The translations under genes were made by a program, and so were the position numbers. Below are positions 1 through 7,460 of a stretch of 14,426 bases of DNA, piece by piece. Below the pieces are notes generated by a model. It ran no database searches. It was not told the DNA's origin and was given only the letters and a program-made list of their open reading frames with translations. Every line of letters begins with the position of its first letter. The stretch's first letter is position 1. Source of the stretch: an uncultured bacterium (GTDB lineage Bacteria > Verrucomicrobiota > Kiritimatiellia > RFP12 > UBA1067); NCBI GenBank assembly GCA_902779075.1, contig CACZAK010000140.1:1-14426 (forward strand), read 5' to 3'.

Positions 1-99
1 GTCACGGAAGATGTTGTACGAATAGTACAGGTCTAGTCCCGTGCCGTCGATCTCGGCGGAGACCAGGGACGTGCAGCCCTGGAACGCCGAATCGCCGAG
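1..99 (-). repeat. Exact 99-bp direct repeat, copy 1 (LRR-coding, at window edge)
   Basis: These 99 bases are identical to 589-687, and base 100 is the first mismatch (a against g at 688). On the minus strand they encode 33 LRR codons, LGDSAFQGCTSL through NIFRD. The offset of 588 bp is exactly 196 codons, so a true tandem LRR repeat would stay in frame. Confidence 0.95.
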
Positions 100-588
100 A
101 GAGGTCAGCGACGACGAAGTCCGCACGGAGGTCAGCCCAGTACATCCCTGGAACGCCAAAGAGCCGAGGGACGTCGCGAGCGGCAGGTTGAGACCGCCCA
201 CGATGTTCGCGCAGTCCTGGAAGGCATAGTTGCCGACTGACGTGACCTGCGAGAAGTCCACGCTGCCGAGCGTGACTGCAGGGTTGCCGTAGAACGCCCC
301 GCTGCCCACCGCGCAGTTTGAGAGCGTGATATTCAGGCTCGTCATGTTGCCGTTGCTCAGGGCGGAGGACCCGACCGCGCCTATCCGCCCGTCGAACGAG
401 ACGGCCAACCCGTCATCGCCGTTGCCGACACAGTAGAGAAAGTAGTCGGGAACCTCGGTCACGCCTCCGCCCACGGACACGCTCCGAAGTTTGGGGCATC
501 CCCCGAAAGTCCCGGAGGCATAGGCATAACTGCTGGAGTAGAGACGGGTCACGCCGTCGCCGAACGCAACGCTCTGCAGATTCACGCA

Positions 589-687
589 GTCACGGAAGAT
601 GTTGTACGAATAGTACAGGTCTAGTCCCGTGCCGTCGATCTCGGCGGAGACCAGGGACGTGCAGCCCTGGAACGCCGAATCGCCGAG
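589..687 (-). repeat. Exact 99-bp direct repeat, copy 2
   Basis: Second copy of the 1-99 repeat. Its upstream edge (687 on the minus strand) coincides with the point where the LRR gene changes reading frame, so the repeat boundary and the frameshift are probably one event. Confidence 0.95.
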
Positions 688-1040
688 GAACCGATGGACT
701 TCAACTTATTGTGAAACGAAACGGATGTGATAAATGTCTTGTTTGCGAAAACCCAACTGCCAATGCTAGTTACTGTGATTGTATGATGCCGTGTATGTGT
801 CTCGCCATCATTGTCCTTGTAGGTTTCGGCTACCGTGAATGATGTTGGAATGGTGATATGCGACGATGAGCCACTATACCCTGTCAATGTCGCCTCTTTG
901 GTTGATAGGCTATACGAATAGGAAAAATCGCTCACGTTTATGTTTTCACCTAATGCAGTCACGGCAGACAAAACAATCACGCGCATCACCTGGATGGCGC
1001 GTAAGTAACTTATCCTGTTTCTTCTCTTCATCTTCTTACT

Positions 1041-1277
1041 TCCCTCTACATGAAAAAAAGCGTACCCCAGGCTGTATCTCAATCGAGGCACGACCAAGTA
1101 CCCTTGGAGAAATACAGAATAGGGTACGCAAAGTGCCTTGATACACTCTGCGATACCACATATTCTGCCTCGCCTTAGATTTCCAGTCTTTCGTTTGAAG
1201 TACAACACGCAGTTACGCGTTTTCCATGATGGTAAAGAACAATGTCCCATACTCGCCTTTCCAAGCTTTCAAAGACG
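1041..1277 (-). promoter_or_regulatory. Long structured 5' leader of the LRR gene, possibly a cis-regulatory RNA
   Basis: About 245 nt separate the predicted transcription start (near 1277) from the LRR start codon at 1031, with no convincing ORF between. On the minus strand the leader can fold into at least two structures. One is a small hairpin near 1208-1225 (AACGCG pairing with GCGTGTT through one G-U). The other is a large imperfect hairpin at 1060-1129 that ends in seven T residues just before the ribosome binding site AGAGGGA (1041-1047). A terminator-shaped structure directly before a ribosome binding site is the usual geometry of an attenuator or riboswitch expression platform. I recognise no known riboswitch class. 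An alternative is a leftover terminator from upstream transcription. Confidence 0.4.
1053..1129 (-). terminator. Nested hairpin with T7 tract (attenuator or terminator)
   Basis: Three nested inverted repeats: 1060-1067 with 1122-1129 (GCGTACCC/GGGTACGC), 1072-1077 with 1112-1117 (CTGTAT/ATACAG), and 1094-1098 with 1103-1107 (CCAAG/CTTGG, 4-nt loop). Read on the minus strand, the outer stem is followed directly by TTTTTTT (1053-1059). This suits intrinsic termination on the minus strand. It could end read-through from the synthase genes or attenuate the LRR gene. Confidence 0.55.
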
Positions 1278-1283
1278 GCGTAT

Positions 1284-1312
1284 ATCTTACCAAAAAACGC
1301 TGCCGGTAACAA
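1284..1312 (-). promoter_or_regulatory. Predicted sigma70-type promoter for the LRR gene
   Basis: -35 TTGTTA (1307-1312), 17-bp spacer, then TGG and -10 TAAGAT (1284-1289). The TGG before the -10 gives an extended -10, also seen in the proA promoters of this window. The predicted start lies near 1277. Confidence 0.45.
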
Positions 1313-1414
1313 GACGGCGACGAAATTCAGAAATTGAAGTTTTGCGTAAAATGTGAAATCCAACATAACTTGAACAGATCATCAAGCGTTACTTCGGAAT
1401 GAATGAGGAAAATC

Positions 1415-1430
1415 GCCCTCCATCTGGGGC
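1415..1430 (-). terminator. Weak hairpin just after the synthase stop codon
   Basis: On the minus strand GCCC, an 8-nt loop and GGGC form a 4-bp GC stem starting 2 nt after the stop codon, followed by GATTTTCC. The stem is short and the T tract interrupted, so this is at best a weak terminator. The nested hairpin at 1053-1129 may be the effective stop. Confidence 0.25.
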
Positions 1431-1432
1431 TT

Positions 1433-4400
1433 TCAAGCGAAAATACTCTCAGGAATGAAGCAGCTCGCAAGCACGTGGCCCTTCACGACTACAGATGATA
1501 CCCTGATCGACCGACCCCTGAACATCTTGAAGTTATCAAGCCACTGGTTCCGCAGCGAGAGCGCCATCTCCCCGGTCTCGGCTTGAAAAGACTCCACCAC
1601 AAGGTCCTTGGGCGAATACCGGATGCCCGTGCCGAGTGCCTTCGACACCGCCTCCTTCGCGCACCAGAAGCGAATCGTCGCGCTCGGCGCGTCCACAGCC
1701 CGCACCGCGAGTTCCCTTTCCTCGGGCGTGAATACGCCATTCGTAAATTCGTCGGAAAGCTCGCGTCCTAGCGCCTCAACGTCCACCCCCACGCGCGCGT
1801 TCGCCGCCACCACCGCCACAACGAACCGCGAGGTGTGCGCGATCGAAAGGTCAATGTGCGTCGTGAGGCGGTCGCCCCACTCGCCGATCGGACACGGCTT
1901 GCCGCTGTCGTCCGCCCATATCTGCACGTCCGCATCGCTCCACCGCGCCTGGTAGTTCTCGGCAAGGAAACGTCTCACAGCCTCTTTCGCTGTGATGCGC
2001 CCGAACAGCCACTCCGTCCTACGCGACACCGCACCAGGCATCTCCGCGAACGCGCGTCGCTCGTCATGGTTGAGCACGATCTGCGAAACCGTCTTGAGCC
2101 ACAGTTCCTCGTTGCGCTCGAAAAGCGGATACGGCACGTCGCTCACCATCGCGCTAGCCACGGTCGTTGCAGGTGCTCCAAGCGCGGCAGGCGGCACGAC
2201 AGATGTGAGGAATGTCTGCGCGGGAGCGAGAAGGAGCGACCGATATTCGGGCGGAACGCGCTCAGCCAGTTCCTCGTAGCCGCGCAGTTCCATCACGCGC
2301 GTGCCGTTGCCGTCGGACACATGGATATCCGCCAGCACCGACCGCGGCGTAACGCCCGTCGTGCGCAGATAGCAATGGAGACGCGCTCCCTCCGTTGGCA
2401 GCGATGCGTGAAGTTCGAGGCGCCGCAGACGGAACCCGAACGAGAAAGCTCCTTCGAAGCGACGATGGCTGCGCCAGAGAGCAAAGCCGTCCGTGACCGC
2501 CGCCAGCAACTGCGGATTGAGCGCCCACTGCGGCACGCGGGTGAAGGCGAGGGCAGACTCTGCGGACGGTACCTCCACCTCGTAGTCAAGCCCCGCCTCG
2601 CTCCAGCGGTCCGCCGAGCTTATGCCCTGCAGAAGCGCTCCCGAAAATAGACGGTCGGGGTATATGTCGCTCGGTGCCCAGTGTACCTCGCGCGCACGTG
2701 TAAGCTCCGGCGGCGTAAAAGCCTCGGCCTTGGTCTGACCTTCCGCCAGCACGAACGTGCCCTCGCACGCGGGCCACGTCCATGCTACATCCGTGCCGTC
2801 CTCGCGTACCTGGACCTTCACCGCCGCCTCCGCGGGATCTGCCGCCGGTACGCGCTCGGCTCGCACATGCAGCGTAAGTCGGTCTTCCTTGAACGCCACC
2901 GTGCGTCGACCGAGGAGGTCCTCAACGCGCGCAACGCGCCGACTCGGCAACAGCATCTGTGCAAGCTCCGCCATGATCTCCGCGGCGGCTACGAGCGTAA
3001 GCGGGGTGAAGCCGCGCAGACGATGGTCCGAATATGACAGACGCGAGACGCCACGCGCGAAATCGGCGAAAATCGGCTGAGCCTTGAAATCAAACGTCTT
3101 GCGGATCTCCAGCGACACCCCCGGCTGCTCCGCCACCACGTCCGCATCCGAAATGAGCGGGTTGAACGCGCCGAAGTCAAACTGCCGCCGTGCCCGCGCG
3201 CGCGCCCGCACCGCCGCCGCGCGCGCGCCCGCTTTCGGACGTTCCCCGGGCACGGTTGCGGCGGACGACACCATCGCGCCGCCGAAGGACGGTCCTGCCT
3301 TCTCAAGGGAAAGACGCGGGAACTCGCGCGAGAGCCGCTGTTCGGTCTCTCGGCGGACGTCAAGTGCAAGCGGTGCGTCAAAATCCAGCAAGCGACAGCG
3401 CTTGTGCGCGAAAAGCGCCGTTGGGTCCACAGCCACGCCAAGCGCCGCGAGCTGTCCCACCACATGCTGCAACTGTAGGAGACCGGCGCGGTGTACAGAA
3501 TCCGCCGCAAGCGACACATGGTCTTCCCCGCGCAGGATGTCGTCGATCTCGCCCGCAATCGCGCCGCGAGGACCGCATTCGAGGAACACTTTGAAACCAT
3601 CTGCATACATCCGACGGATCGTCTGCTCCAGACGCACCGGCGCCACCCATTGCTCGGCTGCCGCGTCGCGCGCCTTGCGTGCTTTCGGCGGCAGTGGTTC
3701 CGTGGTGCCGCAGCTGTACACGGGGATGCGCGGACGGTCATCCACCCAGTTCCCCGCGAACTTGCGGAACTGCGATAGAATCTTCCCGCACCAGGGCGTG
3801 TTGAACGGGCGATCCACGGCAAGACGCATTCCGCGCACCCCGGCTGCCATGAGCGTGTGCTGTACCTCATCGAGAGCATCGAACGCAATGGCAAGCGTAA
3901 GATGTCGCGGCGACTGGTAGAACGCAACTGCCAACTTTTCCGGAGAAAATCCGCTTAGAAGCTCCTCCGTCTGCTCGGGGTGCGGCCAGACGGTAGAAAC
4001 CATCACGCAACGAGGAAGGCCTGCGTGGTCTACTGCCGTGTTCACGAGCTTGTACATGTCGCGCAGGAACGCAAGGCGGTCTTTCCGCTCGAACTTACCA
4101 AACATCCCGCTCGCCGCGAACGCACTCAGGTCGCCGCCCGCGAAACCGGTCACGCCGTCGGGATGGATGCCAAGCGCCGCAAGTATCCGATAGAGCGCGG
4201 CATTGGCCGAGTAAGTGGAAACCATTGCCTCGGCGTATCCGCCAGCCGTGAAGACGTCGGCGTCATGTCGGTAGTACGGCGCCGGCGGAAACACGAATGC
4301 AGACGGCACGAACTTGCCCGCTCCTGCGCCTTTCAGCGCGGCCTCCAGCTCGTCAAACGGCATTCGGCATTCGCGGAAACGCACGGATAGGTCGCGAACC

Positions 4401-4777
4401 ATCCCCGGATAGAACGACGGCGCGCCAGGGAACACGAACGCCAGCCGACCCAACGAGCCCTCGCCGATCATCCGGTCGCGGAAATAGTAGGTTCCCGACT
4501 TGTCGCGCACTCGCGGAGCATCGGCCGCAATGCGCGCCTCGGCGGAGACGAGCCGCGCGCGCAGTCCCGCCACGCTCGACGTGACCACGGCCAGCGTCGC
4601 ACCGCGTTCCGCACCGTAATCGCGCGCGCACGTGTAAGCAACGTCCGTGATATCCGCTCCCGGCGCCTGTTCAAGAAAATGCACGAGACGACGAACCGAT
4701 GCGAGCAGTCCCGCCGTGTCCGCAGCGCCCACTAGCACGAGCTCGCTTCCAAGCGTTCCTCCCGGCACGGCACTCAT
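1433..4777 (-). CDS. Acyltransferase-like / dehydratase-like / phosphopantetheinyl transferase fusion (PUFA or secondary-lipid synthase type)
   Basis: 1114 residues. Residues 110-430 have an acyltransferase fold: AFVFPGAPSFYPGM at the start and VFLECGPRGAI near 397-407. The nucleophile elbow, normally GHSxGE, reads GFAGGD (211-216), so the catalytic Ser is Ala213. The usual His region reads PFNTPW, with Asn326. Residues about 575-770 resemble a double-hotdog dehydratase: SDHRLRGFTP keeps His585, while NPQLLAAVTDG seems to have Ala759 in place of the second-half Asp. Residues about 515-532 are an Ala/Arg-rich linker. Residues about 915-1110 are a Sfp-type phosphopantetheinyl transferase with GVDVEAL (Asp999, Glu1001) and FWCAKEAVSKALG (Lys1041-Glu1042), apparently intact; it should load phosphopantetheine onto acyl carrier proteins. 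The start overlaps the preceding stop as ATGA, with AGAAGGAGG 7 nt upstream. No acyl-carrier motif is visible. Domain calls are firm. The product is unknown. Confidence 0.85.
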   Translation of the reverse strand: MSAVPGGTLGSELVLVGAADTAGLLASVRRLVHFLEQAPGADITDVAYTCARDYGAERGATLAVVTSSVAGLRARLVSAEARIAADAPRVRDKSGTYYFRDRMIGEGSLGRLAFVFPGAPSFYPGMVRDLSVRFRECRMPFDELEAALKGAGAGKFVPSAFVFPPAPYYRHDADVFTAGGYAEAMVSTYSANAALYRILAALGIHPDGVTGFAGGDLSAFAASGMFGKFERKDRLAFLRDMYKLVNTAVDHAGLPRCVMVSTVWPHPEQTEELLSGFSPEKLAVAFYQSPRHLTLAIAFDALDEVQHTLMAAGVRGMRLAVDRPFNTPWCGKILSQFRKFAGNWVDDRPRIPVYSCGTTEPLPPKARKARDAAAEQWVAPVRLEQTIRRMYADGFKVFLECGPRGAIAGEIDDILRGEDHVSLAADSVHRAGLLQLQHVVGQLAALGVAVDPTALFAHKRCRLLDFDAPLALDVRRETEQRLSREFPRLSLEKAGPSFGGAMVSSAATVPGERPKAGARAAAVRARARARRQFDFGAFNPLISDADVVAEQPGVSLEIRKTFDFKAQPIFADFARGVSRLSYSDHRLRGFTPLTLVAAAEIMAELAQMLLPSRRVARVEDLLGRRTVAFKEDRLTLHVRAERVPAADPAEAAVKVQVREDGTDVAWTWPACEGTFVLAEGQTKAEAFTPPELTRAREVHWAPSDIYPDRLFSGALLQGISSADRWSEAGLDYEVEVPSAESALAFTRVPQWALNPQLLAAVTDGFALWRSHRRFEGAFSFGFRLRRLELHASLPTEGARLHCYLRTTGVTPRSVLADIHVSDGNGTRVMELRGYEELAERVPPEYRSLLLAPAQTFLTSVVPPAALGAPATTVASAMVSDVPYPLFERNEELWLKTVSQIVLNHDERRAFAEMPGAVSRRTEWLFGRITAKEAVRRFLAENYQARWSDADVQIWADDSGKPCPIGEWGDRLTTHIDLSIAHTSRFVVAVVAANARVGVDVEALGRELSDEFTNGVFTPEERELAVRAVDAPSATIRFWCAKEAVSKALGTGIRYSPKDLVVESFQAETGEMALSLRNQWLDNFKMFRGRSIRVSSVVVKGHVLASCFIPESIFA

Positions 4778-6144
4778 GCACGGTCCTCCTTCTCCGGCTC
4801 TTCCTCAAGGACAAGCGCCGCTCGGCGTCCGCCAACGTCGTTCACGAGCACGGCCGCACGGCGCGGCGACGTTGAGTCGCCCGTCACCCACGGTCGCGCC
4901 TCGTTCAGGAGGTACACGCTGCTGCCGACGTTCGATAACGCCTCGATCGGGTTTTCACACGGCATCTGCGGCGGCAACACGCGACGCCGGAGCGCAAGCG
5001 CGGCCTTTAGGATCGAGGCCGCAGCCTCCGCACGGAAACAATGACCAACGTTTCCCTTCACGGAGCCGATACCTACGAGCGGGCCGCCAGGACGATGCTC
5101 GCCCCAGAGCGACTGCACTGCCTCAACTTCTGCGGCATCGTAAGAAGGGATGCCGCTCCCGTCCGCCTCGATGAGGTCGATCGACGTGAGCGGCGCGCCC
5201 GCACGATCGGCTGCAGTAGCAAGCAACTTGGCAAGCGGCGCGGAGCCGCACGCCACGCCTTTCACGAGCGCGTAGATGCGATCATGCGCCGCAAGTGCAT
5301 CCCCCTCGCGTTTCAACACGAAGAACGCGCCTCCTTCGCCGGGTACTGTGCCGTGTGCGTCACGCGAGAACGGCACAAGATCGCCGTCCGTCGCGAACTG
5401 CACCTCACCAGAGACGCCCTCAAGGAAAGAACGCGAAAGTGGCGGCGTGAGCGCGCCGGCGAGCGCAACATCCGCACGGCCGCTGCGCAGGTCGTCCATC
5501 GCGGCGCGGATGGACGCTATGCCAGACAGCGCACCGCCGTCAAGCGTTGTTGCGCCGCCAGAAAACGAACACTCGCGCGCAATGCCGCTCGCTATTCGGT
5601 TGCCGGATCCTGAAAGGAAACTCGCTGGATCCGGCGCGGGCAGCGACCCCACCAGTTCCGCGCGCACTGACTGAAGGACCTCCTGCGGCGCGTTGCGGAA
5701 GAAGTGGGTGATGATGTCCATCGTCTGGTCTACGAAGAAGGTGTGCTGCAGCCAGTTCATCGTCGACGAGTTAAACGGCGGAGCGTAGCCGAAGCGCACC
5801 GTGCCGCGTACCGGTTCGACGGCGTGCGGACGCATCCCCGCGTCCGCGAGCGCGTCAAAAGCGAGCTGTACGGCGAAGTAGCGGTCCTGGTTTTCGCCGA
5901 TGCTCAACTCTCGCGGCACATCCTGCTCACGCGGAATGAAAGAGTAGAGCGAACCAAGCAGCGCGCCGTGCGTCGGATAGGGAGCGTCGAAGAGGTTACG
6001 TCCGCCCCACGGCAACGAAAGCTCCTCGCCGAGAGGGGCGATGCCGCTCGCGCGGTGCATGATCATCCGCCAGAACGCACCGGGATCCGGCGCGCATGCG
6101 AACCGGCAGCTCACGCCGACAATCGCAATCGGGGACGCATCCAT
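4774..6144 (-). CDS. Ketosynthase-fold protein lacking the active-site cysteine (chain-length-factor-like)
   Basis: 456 residues, about the length of a single ketosynthase domain. It opens with PIAIVGVSCRFACAPDPGAFW, the normal start of a modular ketosynthase. The active-site motif, usually DTACSSS, reads LDGGALSG, putting Ala205 where the cysteine should be. The EAHGTGT motif reads EADGSG (Asp328 for His). The last motif, KGNVGHC (363-369), keeps His368, and PFSRDAHGTVPGEGG (258-272) matches the family. It should fold as a ketosynthase but not condense. Loss of the Cys is the hallmark of chain-length factors, which pair with an active ketosynthase, as in the KS-CLF of PfaC. It lies 16 nt after proA and overlaps the next gene by 4 nt, so the two synthase genes are probably co-translated. 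No active ketosynthase, ketoreductase or carrier protein occurs in the window. Confidence 0.85.
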   Translation of the reverse strand: MDASPIAIVGVSCRFACAPDPGAFWRMIMHRASGIAPLGEELSLPWGGRNLFDAPYPTHGALLGSLYSFIPREQDVPRELSIGENQDRYFAVQLAFDALADAGMRPHAVEPVRGTVRFGYAPPFNSSTMNWLQHTFFVDQTMDIITHFFRNAPQEVLQSVRAELVGSLPAPDPASFLSGSGNRIASGIARECSFSGGATTLDGGALSGIASIRAAMDDLRSGRADVALAGALTPPLSRSFLEGVSGEVQFATDGDLVPFSRDAHGTVPGEGGAFFVLKREGDALAAHDRIYALVKGVACGSAPLAKLLATAADRAGAPLTSIDLIEADGSGIPSYDAAEVEAVQSLWGEHRPGGPLVGIGSVKGNVGHCFRAEAAASILKAALALRRRVLPPQMPCENPIEALSNVGSSVYLLNEARPWVTGDSTSPRRAAVLVNDVGGRRAALVLEEEPEKEDRA

Positions 6145-6160
6145 CTCCGCCGCTTCCTTC

Positions 6161-7375
6161 CTACGACCGCACTACCCCGTCGCCGGTGACGACGTACTTA
6201 TAAGTAGTCAGCTCCTCGAGACCCATTGGGCCACGAGCGTGAAGCTTATCTGTTGAAATACCGATCTCCGCACCCATGCCGAACTCCGCACCGTCCGTGA
6301 AACGTGTGGAGACGTTGTGGTACACGGCAGCGGAATCGACGTCGCGCAGGAACTTCGCTGCGCGGGCGGCGTCGTTCGTCACAATGCAGTCGCTATGGTG
6401 CGAACCGTAGGCGTTCACATGAGCTATTGCCTCGTCCACGTCGTGTACGATGCCCACGTTCAGGTCGAGCGAGAGATACTCGCGCGACCAATCGGCGTCC
6501 GTTTCATGCAGCGTCACGCCGCGCTCTTTCGCCCATTCCTCCACACGCGGGAGGAACGCGCCCGCAACCTTCGCCGCAACGAGCAGCGTTTCGGCGGCGT
6601 TGCAGGCGCTCGGACGCTGCACCTTCGCATTGTCGAGGATCTTGAGAGCCATGTCGAGATCCGCTGCGTCATCCACGTACACGTGGCACACGCCCTTGTA
6701 GTGCTTCAAGACAGGGATGAGCGCCGCCTCACACATCGCGCGAATGAGGCGTTCCCCGCCGCGCGGAATCGCTACATCCACAAGACCGACGGAGCGCACG
6801 AGCGCGGGCACGACCGCATGGTCGGTTATCGGAACGAGCTGCACGGCGTCGGCTGGCAGACCTGCCTTCGCGAGACCGGCGCGCACTGCTTCGTTGAGGG
6901 CCGTGTTTGAACGGAGTGCCTCCTTGCCGCCGCGCAGAATAATCGCGTTGGAGGTCTTCAGGCAGAGGGCCGCCGTATCCACAAAAACATTCGGACGGCT
7001 CTCGAACACCACGGCCACCACGCCAAACGGTTCACGCACCTTGCGGATGGAGATTCCACTCGGGCGGGTGCGGGTCCAGATATCGGCGCCGACGGGATCT
7101 TCAAGCTCCACGATGTAGCGCACCCCATCTACCATTGACTTGAAGCGCGCGGAAGTGAGCGTGAGACGGTCCACGAGCGCGGGCGCGAGGCCATTCGCCT
7201 GTGCTGCGGCGACGTCCTCAGCGTTGGCTGCGCCGATTTGCGGCTTTGCCGCGTCGAGGGCATCCGCAATCGCGGTGAGCGCGGCGTTCTTCTGTGCGGT
7301 CGTGAACGCGCGCAGCGCGGTTGCGGCCGCGCGGGCCTTCACGCCCATTTCATGAATCTGCTCTTCTACTGTCAT
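6161..7375 (-). CDS. proA: Glutamate-5-semialdehyde dehydrogenase (gamma-glutamyl phosphate reductase)
   Basis: 404 residues, close to the usual 410-420. It reduces gamma-glutamyl phosphate to glutamate-5-semialdehyde with NADPH, the second step of proline synthesis in the cytoplasm. Family landmarks are REPFGVVAVVFESRPNV (114-130), the Lys-rich substrate region, the catalytic cysteine in SACNAAETLL (Cys258), and the C-terminal FGMGAEIGIST and HARGPMGLEELTTYKY. The ATG at 7375 has AGGAGG (7385-7390) 9 nt upstream and an excellent promoter, so the start is secure. No proB is visible beside it. It is followed after 16 nt by the ketosynthase-like gene, an unexpected partner. The first 73 codons and the promoter recur at 11485-11745 as a broken copy, about 90 percent identical by eye, in which the only amino-acid change I see is Gly48 to Asp. 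Confidence 0.97.
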   Translation of the reverse strand: MTVEEQIHEMGVKARAAATALRAFTTAQKNAALTAIADALDAAKPQIGAANAEDVAAAQANGLAPALVDRLTLTSARFKSMVDGVRYIVELEDPVGADIWTRTRPSGISIRKVREPFGVVAVVFESRPNVFVDTAALCLKTSNAIILRGGKEALRSNTALNEAVRAGLAKAGLPADAVQLVPITDHAVVPALVRSVGLVDVAIPRGGERLIRAMCEAALIPVLKHYKGVCHVYVDDAADLDMALKILDNAKVQRPSACNAAETLLVAAKVAGAFLPRVEEWAKERGVTLHETDADWSREYLSLDLNVGIVHDVDEAIAHVNAYGSHHSDCIVTNDAARAAKFLRDVDSAAVYHNVSTRFTDGAEFGMGAEIGISTDKLHARGPMGLEELTTYKYVVTGDGVVRS

Positions 7376-7417
7376 GTGAATCTTCCTCCTGACGGTGTTA
7401 TTATACCATAATCACAG
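7157..7417 (-). repeat. proA 5' duplication, intact copy
   Basis: These 261 bases (promoter plus the first 73 codons of proA) align without gaps to 11485-11745. By eye the identity is about 90 percent in the coding part, with mostly synonymous differences. Similarity stops at 7157 inside the gene and near 7417 upstream of the -10. Confidence 0.9.
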
Positions 7418-7429
7418 AAGTTGACGCAA
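7385..7429 (-). promoter_or_regulatory. proA promoter and ribosome binding site
   Basis: -35 TTGCGT (7424-7429), 18-bp spacer, then TGG and a perfect -10 TATAAT (7400-7405), an extended -10. AGGAGG (7385-7390) is the ribosome binding site. The -10, the TGG and the AGGAGG region are conserved in the duplicated copy at 11713-11758, which supports their function. Confidence 0.8.
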
Positions 7430-7439
7430 GACATGAGGA

Positions 7440-7451
7440 CCACCAAACCAC
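7440..7451. repeat. 12-bp direct repeat, left boundary of the three-gene cassette
   Basis: ccaccaaaccac, identical to 11357-11368. It lies 9 nt beyond the stop codon of the last cassette gene and just upstream of the proA -35. A shared gcaag lies a few bases outside both copies. It could be a target-site duplication or an attachment core. No integrase or transposase is visible in the window. Confidence 0.6.
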
Positions 7452-7460
7452 ATCGCAGAA

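Larger units (their letters stand above)
1..1031 (-). pseudogene. BspA-type leucine-rich-repeat surface protein, frameshifted and cut by the window start
   Basis: Probable secreted surface protein. The start at 1031 is chosen because AGAGGGA (1041-1047) lies 9 nt upstream. A basic N-terminus (KRRNR) precedes a moderately hydrophobic stretch (VIVLSAVTAL), a weak export signal. Residues about 40-114 carry LRR_5-type phrases such as ATLTGYSG, HITIPTSF, VTSIGSWVF and LKSIGSSA. At about 687 the reading frame shifts. The LRR frame then stays open from 687 to 1 with repeats such as LGDSAFQGCTSL, VGNYAFQDC and LGSLAFQGCTGL, so both halves belong to the same family but are out of frame with each other. 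Seen: the frame change falls at CTCGGCG, which both sides share. Known: BspA/LRR_5 proteins are extracellular and often adhesive. Inferred: either a real recombination that broke the gene or an assembly join inside repetitive LRR DNA. The C-terminus is beyond the window. The family call is firm, the intactness is not. Confidence 0.75.
1130..1432. other. Intergenic stretch between the synthase genes and the LRR gene
   Basis: About 300 bases, visibly more AT-rich than the synthase genes. Apart from the predicted promoter, the upstream part of the leader and the weak hairpin at 1415-1430, I see nothing convincing. Short open frames on both strands here lack ribosome binding sites and family resemblance. 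Confidence 0.5.

Noticed and set aside
1175..1366. A 63-residue hydrophobic peptide on the minus strand in the leader region
   Set aside because: No ribosome binding site, and it overlaps the predicted promoter. The region is better explained as a leader.
1835..4390. Several plus-strand and off-frame open frames of 100-310 codons inside the synthase gene
   Set aside because: High GC suppresses stop codons, so long shadows are expected. Their sequences are Arg/Ala-rich, and the minus frame carries clear acyltransferase and phosphopantetheinyl transferase motifs.
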